DNA from: Pandoraea apista
Lineage (GTDB): Bacteria; Pseudomonadota; Gammaproteobacteria; Burkholderiales; Burkholderiaceae
Assembly (NCBI RefSeq): GCF_001465595.2
Contig: NZ_CP013481.2
Coordinates: 2,728,001-2,792,000, forward strand
DNA: 64,000 bases
Direction of reading: 5' to 3'
The stretch's first letter is position 1. Every line of letters starts with the position of its first letter. The position numbers and the translations under genes were made by a program. Shown in pieces: positions 33,277 through 40,989 of this stretch. The notes under the pieces were generated by a model. That model searched no databases. It saw only the letters and a list, made by a program, of their open reading frames with translations, and was not told where the DNA came from.

Positions 33277-34545
33277 ATGAGCCAGGACGATTCTCCTGAT
33301 CTTGCACCGCAGGCGGGCAAGGTCGCACCCGAGGCAGTGGCGCTGCGCGCCCAACCGCGCCCGGTCACGCGCCTGAACCGGCGCACCTTGGCCATGCTCA
33401 CGGGCGGCCTGTCGGTCGCCGTGCTCGGGGCCACGATCTGGTCATTGCAGCCGCACCGGCGCGGCGCGGGCGAGCAGACCGAGCTTTACAACGTGGATCG
33501 TGTCTCGAAGTCCGAAGGGTTGGACGGCCTGCCGGCCGACTACTCGAAGCTGCCGCCGAAGGTGCCCGAGTTGGGGCCACCGCTGCCGGGCGATGTCGGC
33601 CCGGCCATCGTGAAGTCGCAGCAGCCGGCGACGCCGACGTATGCGCCACCGGGCCACGACCCGGAGGATGCGCGGCGCAAGGAGGCTGATGCGGCGGCGG
33701 GTTCGTCGGTGTTCTTCCGCTCGGGCAACCAAGGCAAGGCCACCGCGCCGGTCACGGCGCAAGCCGCTGCGGCTGCGCCCGGCAGTGCCTTGGCGGGCTT
33801 CGACCCGCTGGCCGCTGGGCCGGCCTCGACGGCGGCCCAGCCATCCGATCCCATCGCCATGCAGAACCGGCAAGACCAGAAAGAGGCGTTCCTGAAAGGC
33901 GGCTCTACGGAAACCCGCAATTCCGGCAATCTGCAAATGCCGTCCTCGCCGTATCAGGTCATGGCGGGAACGGTGATCGCCGGGGCGTTGGTGACGGGCA
34001 TCAAGTCGGACTTACCGGGCGACGTGATCGCCACGGTGACGGAGCCGGTCTACGACACGGCCACGGGCAAGTTCCTGCTGATCCCCCAAGGGTCGCGCAT
34101 CCTGGGCAAGTACAACAGCCAGGTGAGCTATGGGCAGAGCCGCGTGCAGGTGGTGTGGAACCGCGTCATCCTGCCGGACACGTCTTCGCTGAAGCTCGAC
34201 AACCTCGCGGGCACCGACCCGGCCGGCTATTCCGGCCTGGAGGATGGCGTCGATTGGCATTGGGATCGCGTCTTTGCCGGCGCGGCGCTGACGACGCTGC
34301 TGGGCGTGGGCGCCGAGCTGGCCGCACCGGAGAACCGGCAGAACGGCAACCGCTTCGTGATCGCCGGGCGCGATAGCGCACAGGACAGCATCAATCAGGT
34401 CGGACAGGAGATGACCCGGCGCAACATGAACATCCAGCCGACGCTGACCGAACGGCCGGGCCTACCGGTTCGCATCATCGTCAACCGCGATCTGGTGTTG
34501 CGTCCGTACCAGCCGATGTTCTTCCAGCGGGGAGCGATGCAATGA
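33277..34545 (+). CDS. trbI: TrbI, VirB10-like transfer protein
   Basis: A 422-residue protein with a cytoplasmic N-terminus, one helix (LAMLTGGLSVAVLGATIWSL near residues 39-58), a Pro/Ala-rich periplasmic linker and the VirB10 beta-barrel domain (AGTVIAGALVTGIKSDLPG, IPQGSRILGKYNSQV). It spans the envelope and links inner and outer membrane parts of the channel. It appears intact, three bases after trbG. Confidence 0.93.
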   Translation: MSQDDSPDLAPQAGKVAPEAVALRAQPRPVTRLNRRTLAMLTGGLSVAVLGATIWSLQPHRRGAGEQTELYNVDRVSKSEGLDGLPADYSKLPPKVPELGPPLPGDVGPAIVKSQQPATPTYAPPGHDPEDARRKEADAAAGSSVFFRSGNQGKATAPVTAQAAAAAPGSALAGFDPLAAGPASTAAQPSDPIAMQNRQDQKEAFLKGGSTETRNSGNLQMPSSPYQVMAGTVIAGALVTGIKSDLPGDVIATVTEPVYDTATGKFLLIPQGSRILGKYNSQVSYGQSRVQVVWNRVILPDTSSLKLDNLAGTDPAGYSGLEDGVDWHWDRVFAGAALTTLLGVGAELAAPENRQNGNRFVIAGRDSAQDSINQVGQEMTRRNMNIQPTLTERPGLPVRIIVNRDLVLRPYQPMFFQRGAMQ

Positions 34546-34787
34546 GCACGACCAAGAAACTGCGGCTCGGCCCGCTGCCCAAGACCGAGAATGTGAAGCT
34601 GACCTTCGCTTGCCCGGCCAGCCTGAAAGCCGACCTCGACCGCTACGCCGCGTTGCACGCGCAGGCATACGGCGAAGCGGTCGATGCGACGACGTTGATT
34701 CCGCACATGCTGGAGGCGTTCATGGCAGCGGATCGGGGATTCAGGAAGGGAGGTAGGGGCAAGGCCGCACCGCCTCAATCGGGCTGA
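34542..34787 (+). CDS. DUF2274 domain-containing protein
   Basis: An 81-residue protein with the DUF2274 pattern (KLRLGPLPKTENVKLTFACP, then YAALHAQAYGE and LIPHMLEAFMAAD), regularly found directly after trbI in Tn4371-type elements. Its structure resembles a small ribbon-helix-helix-like DNA binder, but no function is known. It overlaps trbI by four bases and is the last recognisable ICE gene. Confidence 0.88.
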   Translation: MSTTKKLRLGPLPKTENVKLTFACPASLKADLDRYAALHAQAYGEAVDATTLIPHMLEAFMAADRGFRKGGRGKAAPPQSG

Positions 34788-34815
34788 CGATGCAGACACA
34801 CTCACCAGTCACTCA

Positions 34816-34851
34816 CGATGAAAGCGCAGCCTACGGGCTGCGCTTTCATCG
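34816..34851 (+). terminator. strong hairpin ending the trb operon
   Basis: Sixteen-base perfect arms (CGATGAAAGCGCAGCC and its complement at 34836-34851) around a four-base loop, with an internal T run in the 3' arm, about 30 bases after the DUF2274 stop. Confidence 0.8.
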
Positions 34852-35377
34852 TTCTGGGAGTCGGTCAGTTGGGCTATTATGGAAACGCAAGTCGGTCTGC
34901 TGTTGGAAAACGTGCCCGATGCAACGCGCTCCGGCTTTCTCTCCTGTCGCTCTTATGTGGCACCTAGCCCACGATGCCCGAGTCGCTTCAAGCGGCCCTA
35001 AACAGAGCTAACTTTGCGTCCCATATAGAGTTTTAGACCTCGTGCGATTTGCACAAATGGCTTGACACGAGCAGTTTTTTATGGGCTACCCGGAAGCATG
35101 GGGGCATTGCTGGCTTGAGGCTGCACATCTATTGCAATGCAAGGTAGCAGTGGACATTTCGGCTGGGGGGTCAGTCAGTCTTGAAGTTCTGACGATGCTG
35201 CGTTGCAGCGCACGCGCTGCAGAAGTCACCCGGTTGGCGTAAAATCGGCCCCCTTGAACGGGGCTGCTTCGATGGGTCGACAAGGATCGACAATCGACGA
35301 CAGGGGCAGTGCCCGATGCCGTTTCCCAAGTCGTTGCGGACGCCGTTGGCCCGTAGCGGCTGTCATTTCGAATCCCG
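34852..35377. other. non-coding stretch at the right edge of the ICE remnant
   Basis: This stretch is partly AT-richer than its surroundings (35000-35085) and holds no recognisable gene, transposase remnant or Tn4371-type end repeat. It contains an inverted repeat TGCAGCG-N4-CGCTGCA (35204-35221) and a possible -10 TAAAAT at 35240-35245. These probably belong to the promoter of the MFS gene at 35378. The element-chromosome boundary must lie somewhere here. Confidence 0.4.
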
Positions 35378-36592
35378 ATGAGTGCCCCCCAAATTCTGCC
35401 TGCTGAGGCTGCCGAAGCCTTGCCTCAGTCGTCCATTCCCGTCTGGCTCTCGTTCGTGGCGCTCGCCATGGGCGGATTCGGTATCGGAACGGGCGAATTC
35501 GTCATCATGGGTTTGCTGCCCGATGTCGCCCAGGGTCTGAACATCACGATCCCGCAAGCGGGGCATGCGATCAGCACGTACGCGCTTGGTGTTGTGATCG
35601 GTGCGCCGTTGCTCGCGGTGCTTGGCGTGCGTTTGCCGCGTCGCGCTTTTCTGATCGCGCTCATGGCAATGTTTGCCGTCGGGAATCTGGCGAGCGCGAT
35701 GGCGCCGAACTATATCGCGCTGATCGTGTTGCGCTTTCTGAGCGGCCTGCCGCACGGCACCTATTTCGGTGTCGCCGCACTGGTCGGCGCGTCGCTCGTG
35801 CCCCCGCATCGCCGAGTGCATGCCGTGGGACAGGTCATGCTCGGTCTGACGCTCGCCACGCTCTTCGGCGTGCCGCTGGCTGCCGGGCTGGGGCAGTGGC
35901 TCGGTTGGCGCGCCGCGTTCGTCCTCGTCGGCATCATTGGCGCGATCACGGCTTTGATGGTCTGGCGCTGGGTGCCGAATGTCCCGGCGCCGCATGGGGC
36001 GAGCCCGTTGCGTGAGCTGAATGCCCTGCGCAACTCGCAGGTGTGGCTCACGCTGGGTATCGGTGCCATCGGTTTCGGCGGCATGTTCGCGGTGTTCAGC
36101 TATATCAAGCCCACGCTCATGCAAGTCGCCGGTGTTCCCGAAACGTGGGTGCCGTTCTACCTCGCGCTGTTTGGTGTGGGCATGGTGGCGGGCACCATCG
36201 TGGGACCGCGTCTGGTGGCTGCGGCGTCGCTGATGCGTGCCATTGGCGGCACGCTGATCTGGTCGGCGTTTCTGCTCGGCGCGTTCACCTTCACGTCGGC
36301 AAGCCCGTGGCTGGCAGGTATCAATGTGCTGGCCATCGGGACCATCATCATCATCGGTCCGGCCTTGCAGATTCGGCTGATGGATGTTGCCGGGGAGGCT
36401 CAGACCTTGGCGGCGGCGCTCAATCACTCCGCCTTCAATATGGCCAACGCCGCCGGCGCATGGCTTGGCGGCGTGGCGATTTCTGCGGGTTACGGTTGGA
36501 CATCGACAGGTTGGGTCGGTGTTCTGCTGTCCTGCGCCGGCATGCTGATGTTCTTCTGGGCGCGGCACGATGCCCGCCGGAAAGCCCGGTAA
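35378..36592 (+). CDS. MFS exporter, AraJ/DHA1-like
   Basis: A 404-residue major-facilitator protein with twelve hydrophobic helices. It has the DHA1 motif GEFVIMGLLPDVA in helix 1 and a motif-A-like LGVRLPRR in the 2-3 loop, and resembles the AraJ/arabinose-efflux group. It should export a small molecule by proton antiport; the substrate is unknown. The last 34 codons overlap, in antisense, the end of the MATE gene. Confidence 0.92.
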   Translation: MSAPQILPAEAAEALPQSSIPVWLSFVALAMGGFGIGTGEFVIMGLLPDVAQGLNITIPQAGHAISTYALGVVIGAPLLAVLGVRLPRRAFLIALMAMFAVGNLASAMAPNYIALIVLRFLSGLPHGTYFGVAALVGASLVPPHRRVHAVGQVMLGLTLATLFGVPLAAGLGQWLGWRAAFVLVGIIGAITALMVWRWVPNVPAPHGASPLRELNALRNSQVWLTLGIGAIGFGGMFAVFSYIKPTLMQVAGVPETWVPFYLALFGVGMVAGTIVGPRLVAAASLMRAIGGTLIWSAFLLGAFTFTSASPWLAGINVLAIGTIIIIGPALQIRLMDVAGEAQTLAAALNHSAFNMANAAGAWLGGVAISAGYGWTSTGWVGVLLSCAGMLMFFWARHDARRKAR

Positions 36593-37920
36593 CACAGGCC
36601 CTGCATCGCCAGCATCGCGACGAATGCGAGCGGATACGCCCACCAGATCCCGGTAAGTCCTGCGATCCGCTCGAAGACACTTGCCGCAGGCACTTCGATA
36701 CCCAGTAGCCCCACAGCGCTCAGCAGCATCGGCACCCACACCTTTCCACTCGCGCGCATGGCGCCGGCCATGATTGCCGTCATGCCCATCAGCAGTACGC
36801 TCCAAGCCACGATATAAAGCAGGTGCGTGGCAATCGAAAGCACCGCCGGATCGGTCAGAAATCCGCGCATGATCGTGGGAGCGGCCAGACAGACCAGCAC
36901 GGTCAGACTCCCCGTCAATCCCAGATTGCAGAGAAAGCCGGTGCGTACAATGGCGCCGATGCGTTCGCTGCGGCCTGCGCCAATGGCATGCGCACATAGA
37001 ATCGAAGCGGTAACGCCCAACGTCATCACGGGAAGTTGCAGCCAGCTCATGACCTGCGTGACGGCGCCATAGGCGGCGGTGGCGTTTGCGCCGTGGCGAT
37101 TGACCATGCCGAGGAGTGCCATTTCGGCGATGGCCATCGTGAGCATCTGCATGGCGGCCGGCACACCGATGCGCAGAATGCCGCGTGCCAACGCCGGATT
37201 CCAGCGTACGGCGCACCACAGGTCGCGATCAGGGGCGAGCGGGTGTGCTTGACGGCGCCAGTAAACCGCCATGCACAAAAGTGCGATGCTGAAGGCGAGC
37301 AGTGTCGAGGCGGCGGCGCTGGCCACGCCGAGCCGGGGGAAGGGCCCCCAGCCGAAGATGAATGCCGGCGTGAATCCGAGTGAGAGCATCGTCGCAATCA
37401 GTAGGGTGAAGAGTGGCGAGACCGCGTCGCCCGTACCACGGCTCATGGATGTCGTCAGCCAGAGCAGGAATACGATTGGCATGCCGATGAGCATCCAGCG
37501 CGCATAAAGCGTTGCGGCGTCGAACACACTCGCGGGTGTGCCGAGGGCACGCATGAGCGGCGTGGCGAAAAGGCCGCCGGCCACGCTGATGACGACACCT
37601 GCCACGAGCATCATCGCGAGGGCGGTGCCGGCGATGTTTCGGGCGCGGGTGAGGTCTCGCGCCCCCCACGCCTGACCGATCATCACCGTTGCCCCGGCTG
37701 ACAGGCCGATCACAATGGCGAGCAAAAAGAAGAAGACGGGGAAGAAGGCCGATACCGCCGCGATGGCATCGGTGCCGATCAAATGTCCGAGGTAAATGCC
37801 GTCGACCGTGCCGGCAATGGACTGGAGCCCGTTGGCGAGCGTCATCGGCACGGCAATCGTGAGCCAGGTGCGCCAGAGCGCACGTGGCGGTGCGGCTGGC
37901 GGGGAAGTCTGTTGCGTCAT
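36490..37920 (-). CDS. MATE-family efflux transporter
   Basis: A 476-residue multidrug and toxin extrusion protein with twelve helices. It starts with TWLTIAVPMTLANGLQSIAGTVDGIYLG and shows MATE signatures such as GLSAGATVMIGQAWGA and SRGTGDAVSP. It exports cationic or organic compounds using an ion gradient. Its polar C-terminal tail of about 30 residues is encoded opposite the last helix region of the MFS gene; the two genes converge with a 103-base overlap and no terminator between them. Confidence 0.93.
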   Translation of the reverse strand: MTQQTSPPAAPPRALWRTWLTIAVPMTLANGLQSIAGTVDGIYLGHLIGTDAIAAVSAFFPVFFFLLAIVIGLSAGATVMIGQAWGARDLTRARNIAGTALAMMLVAGVVISVAGGLFATPLMRALGTPASVFDAATLYARWMLIGMPIVFLLWLTTSMSRGTGDAVSPLFTLLIATMLSLGFTPAFIFGWGPFPRLGVASAAASTLLAFSIALLCMAVYWRRQAHPLAPDRDLWCAVRWNPALARGILRIGVPAAMQMLTMAIAEMALLGMVNRHGANATAAYGAVTQVMSWLQLPVMTLGVTASILCAHAIGAGRSERIGAIVRTGFLCNLGLTGSLTVLVCLAAPTIMRGFLTDPAVLSIATHLLYIVAWSVLLMGMTAIMAGAMRASGKVWVPMLLSAVGLLGIEVPAASVFERIAGLTGIWWAYPLAFVAMLAMQGLCYRAFRRASCRAQKNISMPAQDSRTPTQPVDVQP

Positions 37921-38069
37921 GGTCTGAGTTCCTTGGTCATGTCATGAACGGGAAGAGGGTTGAAAACGACAGGCAAAGCGATGCCCGTCCGGTGCGGCGG
38001 TCCGCCCGGCGAGCAGTGAAATCAGGGAGTTGGGGCGCCTCAGGCGATCTGAAGCGACCTCAGTTGGAT

Positions 38070-38690
38070 CTAGGCGGCGTCAGCCAGATCGTCCGTGGAC
38101 GCGAGTTGCAGCAAATGCGTACGGACGTCCTCGGGCCAACTGGCGATTCGTGCGCTCAGCGCCTCGGTGTCGCTTGCAAAGAGGGCACGCGACGCTTCTT
38201 CGAAATCAGGCAAATCACCTGCGATGGTCGACATGAAGCGGTAGGCGCGCTCCTGTGCGCGACGCAGCAGGTCTCGCCCGGCGTGCTTGCGACGCGCCTC
38301 TTCTACCAGCTTGCGTAGCACGACGGATGCGCCCCCCGGCTGCGCCGCCAGCCAATCCCAGTGGCGCGGCAATAGCGTGACTTCGCGCGCGACGACCCCG
38401 AGCCTGGGCCGGCCGCGTCCTTTGACAGGCACCCCATCGATGGCCGTCGCGGTACCCGTCGCAATACCCGTCGCGGCCACAGCCGGTGCGGGGTAGCGCG
38501 CCCGAATGTCGGCCGCCGAGCCGCGCACGTCGACGTCGCGTGTGGCTCCGCTCAGGTCTTCGAAAATCAGCACCGAGGCGTGAGGATTGGCAATCATCGC
38601 CTGCTGATAGGCAATGGCCGCATCGGCGAGCGAACCAGACGCGATACGGCGCATATCGCGAAAGACGGTATATCCAAGGGAATTGGGCAC
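38070..38690 (-). CDS. DUF2239 family protein
   Basis: A 206-residue protein matching DUF2239: LIFEDLSGATRDVDVRGS in the N-terminal part, then GRGRPRLGVVAREVTLLPRHWDWLAAQPGGAS, and a helical end with ERAYRFMSTIAGDLPDFEEASRALFA. No biochemical role is known. The middle GRPRLGVV block looks like an AT-hook-like or basic nucleic-acid-binding stretch, which is only a suggestion. The GTG start at 38690 has GGAG seven bases upstream. A well-formed promoter and paired palindromes precede it. Confidence 0.85.
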   Translation of the reverse strand: MPNSLGYTVFRDMRRIASGSLADAAIAYQQAMIANPHASVLIFEDLSGATRDVDVRGSAADIRARYPAPAVAATGIATGTATAIDGVPVKGRGRPRLGVVAREVTLLPRHWDWLAAQPGGASVVLRKLVEEARRKHAGRDLLRRAQERAYRFMSTIAGDLPDFEEASRALFASDTEALSARIASWPEDVRTHLLQLASTDDLADAA

Positions 38691-38730
38691 GGCAGACTCC
38701 GGTAGCGATAGAGAAATGTCGGTACCGGCG

Positions 38731-38778
38731 AATATTACCCGGGTGTTATTTGGATTGCAATATCACCCGGGTAATATT
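38731..38778 (-). promoter_or_regulatory. promoter and double ACCCGGGT operator of the DUF2239 gene
   Basis: On the minus strand, -35 TTGCAA (38760-38755) and -10 TAATAT (38737-38732) are separated by exactly 17 bases. A perfect 15-base inverted repeat brackets it (AATATTACCCGGGTG at 38731-38745, its complement at 38764-38778). Each arm is itself centred on ACCCGGGT, with centres 28 bases apart, about 2.7 helical turns. One copy overlaps the -10 and the other sits above the -35, a typical repressor arrangement. The regulator is not identifiable here. Confidence 0.75.
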
Positions 38779-38813
38779 TGATGGTGCAACGTGCACGAGG
38801 GCGATTCGGGGCT

Positions 38814-40109
38814 TCAGGCCGTCAGGGCGACGCCACCGTTCAGGCGTTCGAGTACGGTGGCGCGCACGGCGTCCGGCGCGTCGTCGAGCAGCGAGGGCCA
38901 TTTGGCCTGAGCCTCGCGCACGGTCTCGCGGGCGATGGCGGTCAACCGGCTGACGCGCAAAAGTCCGGCACCTCGCAGCAAGCCCTCCAGAGCATTCCAG
39001 TCGAAGGCCCGCAACGTCTTGTCGATGGCCCGATTCACGCCGTAGTGCGATTCGGGAACATCGTGGAAGAAGGCGGCAACGCACACCGGGTCGTACACCG
39101 GGGCCAGTTGGGGCGTGTGGGCGTCGGGGTAGGTCAGCGCCCAGTTCTTGAGGTGGGCGTCGGTATTGCCGAGCAGGATGAAGGCGATCAGGCGGCGCAG
39201 GAATTCACGCACGTCGCGCACTGGCTCGCCGGACAGTTGATCGAGTACCCGCAACATTGTCGAGTAGTCGATATCGAGCCCGCGTCCATACTTGCTACGA
39301 GGCGGATATTGCAGTACCTGAGCGAACTCCTCCATGTGCACGCGGCGTCCGTCGGGCAGGCGATCGAAGCGAGGCACGGCGAGAATGTGCTCGAACGGCA
39401 CCTGCTCGGGCAAGTCGGCGTCGCGCCGCGAGATGATTTCGGCCTTCGCACAATCGAGATCAAGGGCCTCGCAAAGGCGATATCCCGTGAACTCGTTTTC
39501 GACGAGATCCGGGTGACGCGTCGTCGGCAGTTTGAGAATGACCGAGCCCGCGCGGCCCTGACGCTTGACGATGTAGCGTCGTCCGTCACGAATGGCGGAG
39601 AACTTGGTCACCACGCCGGGCAGCGAGGCGGCGTCTTCCACTGGCGTATCGACGAAACCCGGCTCGACCATTTCGAGGCCGAGGGCGGTGTGCCAGCGAT
39701 GCACGACGTCAGGGACCCCCTCTCGGGCAGGTACGGGTTCGACTTCGAGTGCGCCCATCAGATCGTGGCCCGCGGCAGCAAGCAACTCGAACTCGTCGTC
39801 CGGGCTGCAACGGCGCTCGGCGGCGAGACGTTCCCGGTTATGTCCCTCTGGCAGCAGATTCTCGAAATACACGGGCCAGCGGCCGTCGGTGCGCACCAGA
39901 CGGGCATCTTGCGGCGACGCGAGAATCTCCCGCGTTGCGGTTTCATTGGCGCCGCGATAGGCGAGCGAGAGCACCGGCCGCTGCGCGTCCGCGATGTAGT
40001 TCTCGTCGAACGACATACGCAGGATGTCGCCGTATTGCGACAGATAGCCGATGGCACGACGCGTCCCGTCGGGCATATGCAGATAGGCGCGCAGATATTT
40101 GATGTTCAT
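38814..40109 (-). CDS. hipA: HipA-type Ser/Thr kinase toxin
   Basis: A 431-residue protein of the full-length HipA family. The N-terminal subdomain includes GYLSQYGDILRMSF and VYFENLLPEG. The kinase core carries the ATP-binding lysine region (GRRYIVKRQG), the catalytic NTDAHLKNWAL near residues 312-320 and the metal-binding Asp in PVYDPV. Related toxins phosphorylate tRNA synthetases and cause growth arrest. It lies 53 bases after hipB, so antitoxin precedes toxin as usual. No truncation is seen. Confidence 0.92.
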   Translation of the reverse strand: MNIKYLRAYLHMPDGTRRAIGYLSQYGDILRMSFDENYIADAQRPVLSLAYRGANETATREILASPQDARLVRTDGRWPVYFENLLPEGHNRERLAAERRCSPDDEFELLAAAGHDLMGALEVEPVPAREGVPDVVHRWHTALGLEMVEPGFVDTPVEDAASLPGVVTKFSAIRDGRRYIVKRQGRAGSVILKLPTTRHPDLVENEFTGYRLCEALDLDCAKAEIISRRDADLPEQVPFEHILAVPRFDRLPDGRRVHMEEFAQVLQYPPRSKYGRGLDIDYSTMLRVLDQLSGEPVRDVREFLRRLIAFILLGNTDAHLKNWALTYPDAHTPQLAPVYDPVCVAAFFHDVPESHYGVNRAIDKTLRAFDWNALEGLLRGAGLLRVSRLTAIARETVREAQAKWPSLLDDAPDAVRATVLERLNGGVALTA

Positions 40110-40162
40110 GAGCGGAGATCCGGGAGCCAGGGCGAGTGAGCGCGAATGAGGGGATTGGCGAC

Positions 40163-40459
40163 TTAGCGAGCGAGCGTCTCGACGATGGAGGGCGGGGCGG
40201 AAATGCCGCTGGGCTGCGCGAGATATTTGCCGCCCGAGCGAAGGAATGCTTCGACTTCCTGCCGCAAACTGGCAGGTACGAGCATTGGCTCGAGTCCGAG
40301 GGCGCGGGCCATTTCGAGCACCGTCGACATGCGCGGATCGAGCGCGCCGGACTCTACCTTTTGTACGGTCATGCGCGACAGTCCGGCCCGATCGGCCAGT
40401 TCGGCCTGCGTCATGGCGGCGTCTTTGCGAGCCACGACCAAAGATTCCATGAGGCTCAT
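40163..40459 (-). CDS. hipB: HipB-type XRE antitoxin
   Basis: A 98-residue protein with a Cro/C1 helix-turn-helix (MTQAELADRAGLSRMTVQKVESG, about residues 16-38) and a C-terminal tail that should contact HipA. It would neutralise HipA and repress the operon by binding upstream palindromes. The start is either 40459 (MSLMESL) or 40450. The upstream DNA is strikingly AT-rich and full of inverted repeats. Confidence 0.9.
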   Translation of the reverse strand: MSLMESLVVARKDAAMTQAELADRAGLSRMTVQKVESGALDPRMSTVLEMARALGLEPMLVPASLRQEVEAFLRSGGKYLAQPSGISAPPSIVETLAR

Positions 40460-40578
40460 AATGATGTGCTTTTGTCGAAAAATGATGATTTATCTTAGCA
40501 TTTTATCGAGCACATTTCATTAAGAGATAATCTAAATTATCTTTTTTTGACTAATGCTAATAATTGTTAGCATTAGTC
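40460..40578 (-). promoter_or_regulatory. AT-rich hipBA control region with inverted repeats
   Basis: Two perfect inverted repeats occur: GACTAATGCTAA / TTAGCATTAGTC (40549-40560 and 40567-40578) and AGATAAT / ATTATCT (40525-40531 and 40536-40542). The AATGCTAA half recurs on the minus strand nearer hipB, about 40495. They are plausible HipB operators. The outer repeat contains the arfB stop codon. No clear -10/-35 pair could be fixed. Confidence 0.5.
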
Positions 40579-40989
40579 CTCCCGGCCGGCCTGAACCTTG
40601 CCGCGGGACGCTTTGACACGAGAGCGGCCCTGCTTGGCATCGCGACGGCGTATCTGGCTGCCGAGGGTGGGGCGCGTTGGAACGCGGCGGCGTGGCGGTA
40701 CGGCGGCGGCATCGACCAGCGCTTGCAAGCGCGCAAGCGCATCGGCCCGGTTGAGTTCTTGTGAGCGATGCTGCTGCGCCTTGATCACGACGACACCGTC
40801 TTGAGTGATGCGGTGATCCAGACGGGAGAGCAGGCGGAATTTGACGTCGTCTGGCAACGACGAGCGCATCACGTCAAAGCGGAGATGGATGGCGCTAGAG
40901 ACTTTGTTGACGTTCTGGCCACCGGCGCCTTGGGCGCGCATGGCCGAGAGTTCGACGTCTTCGGGGGCGATAAGAATACGACGGTTCAT
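40573..40989 (-). CDS. arfB: ArfB-type ribosome rescue peptidyl-tRNA hydrolase
   Basis: A 138-residue release-factor-like protein with the catalytic GGQ loop (GAGGQNVNKVSS, GGQ at 23-25) and a basic C-terminal tail (RRRDAKQGRSRVKASRGK) that enters the mRNA channel of stalled ribosomes. It hydrolyses peptidyl-tRNA on non-stop complexes. The frame continues upstream to 41187 without similarity, so the ATG at 40989 is chosen. The stop lies inside the palindrome near hipB. Confidence 0.93.
   Translation of the reverse strand: MNRRILIAPEDVELSAMRAQGAGGQNVNKVSSAIHLRFDVMRSSLPDDVKFRLLSRLDHRITQDGVVVIKAQQHRSQELNRADALARLQALVDAAAVPPRRRVPTRPTLGSQIRRRDAKQGRSRVKASRGKVQAGRED

Larger units (their letters stand above)
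28074..34851 (+). mobile_element. remnant of a Tn4371/IncP-type integrative conjugative element (trb module)
   Basis: A block of conjugation genes in the order trbE-J-K-L-F-G-I followed by a DUF2274 gene, matching the right part of Tn4371-family ICEs. The left edge cuts trbE in its first half and joins the pepSY leader within about 15 bases. The right edge is unclear; a strong terminator at 34816-34851 closes the operon. There is no integrase, relaxase, TraG, trbB-D or par gene anywhere in the window, so the element cannot transfer itself. No direct repeat flanking the block could be identified. Confidence 0.85.

Noticed and set aside
34852..35377. possible attR or terminal repeat of the ICE
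   Set aside because: I looked for a Tn4371-type TTTTTCAT end and for a direct repeat of the left junction and found neither.
35363..37219. 618-codon minus-strand frame spanning the MFS gene
   Set aside because: It covers two real transporters in the wrong frame and reads as low-complexity Arg/His/Asp sequence.
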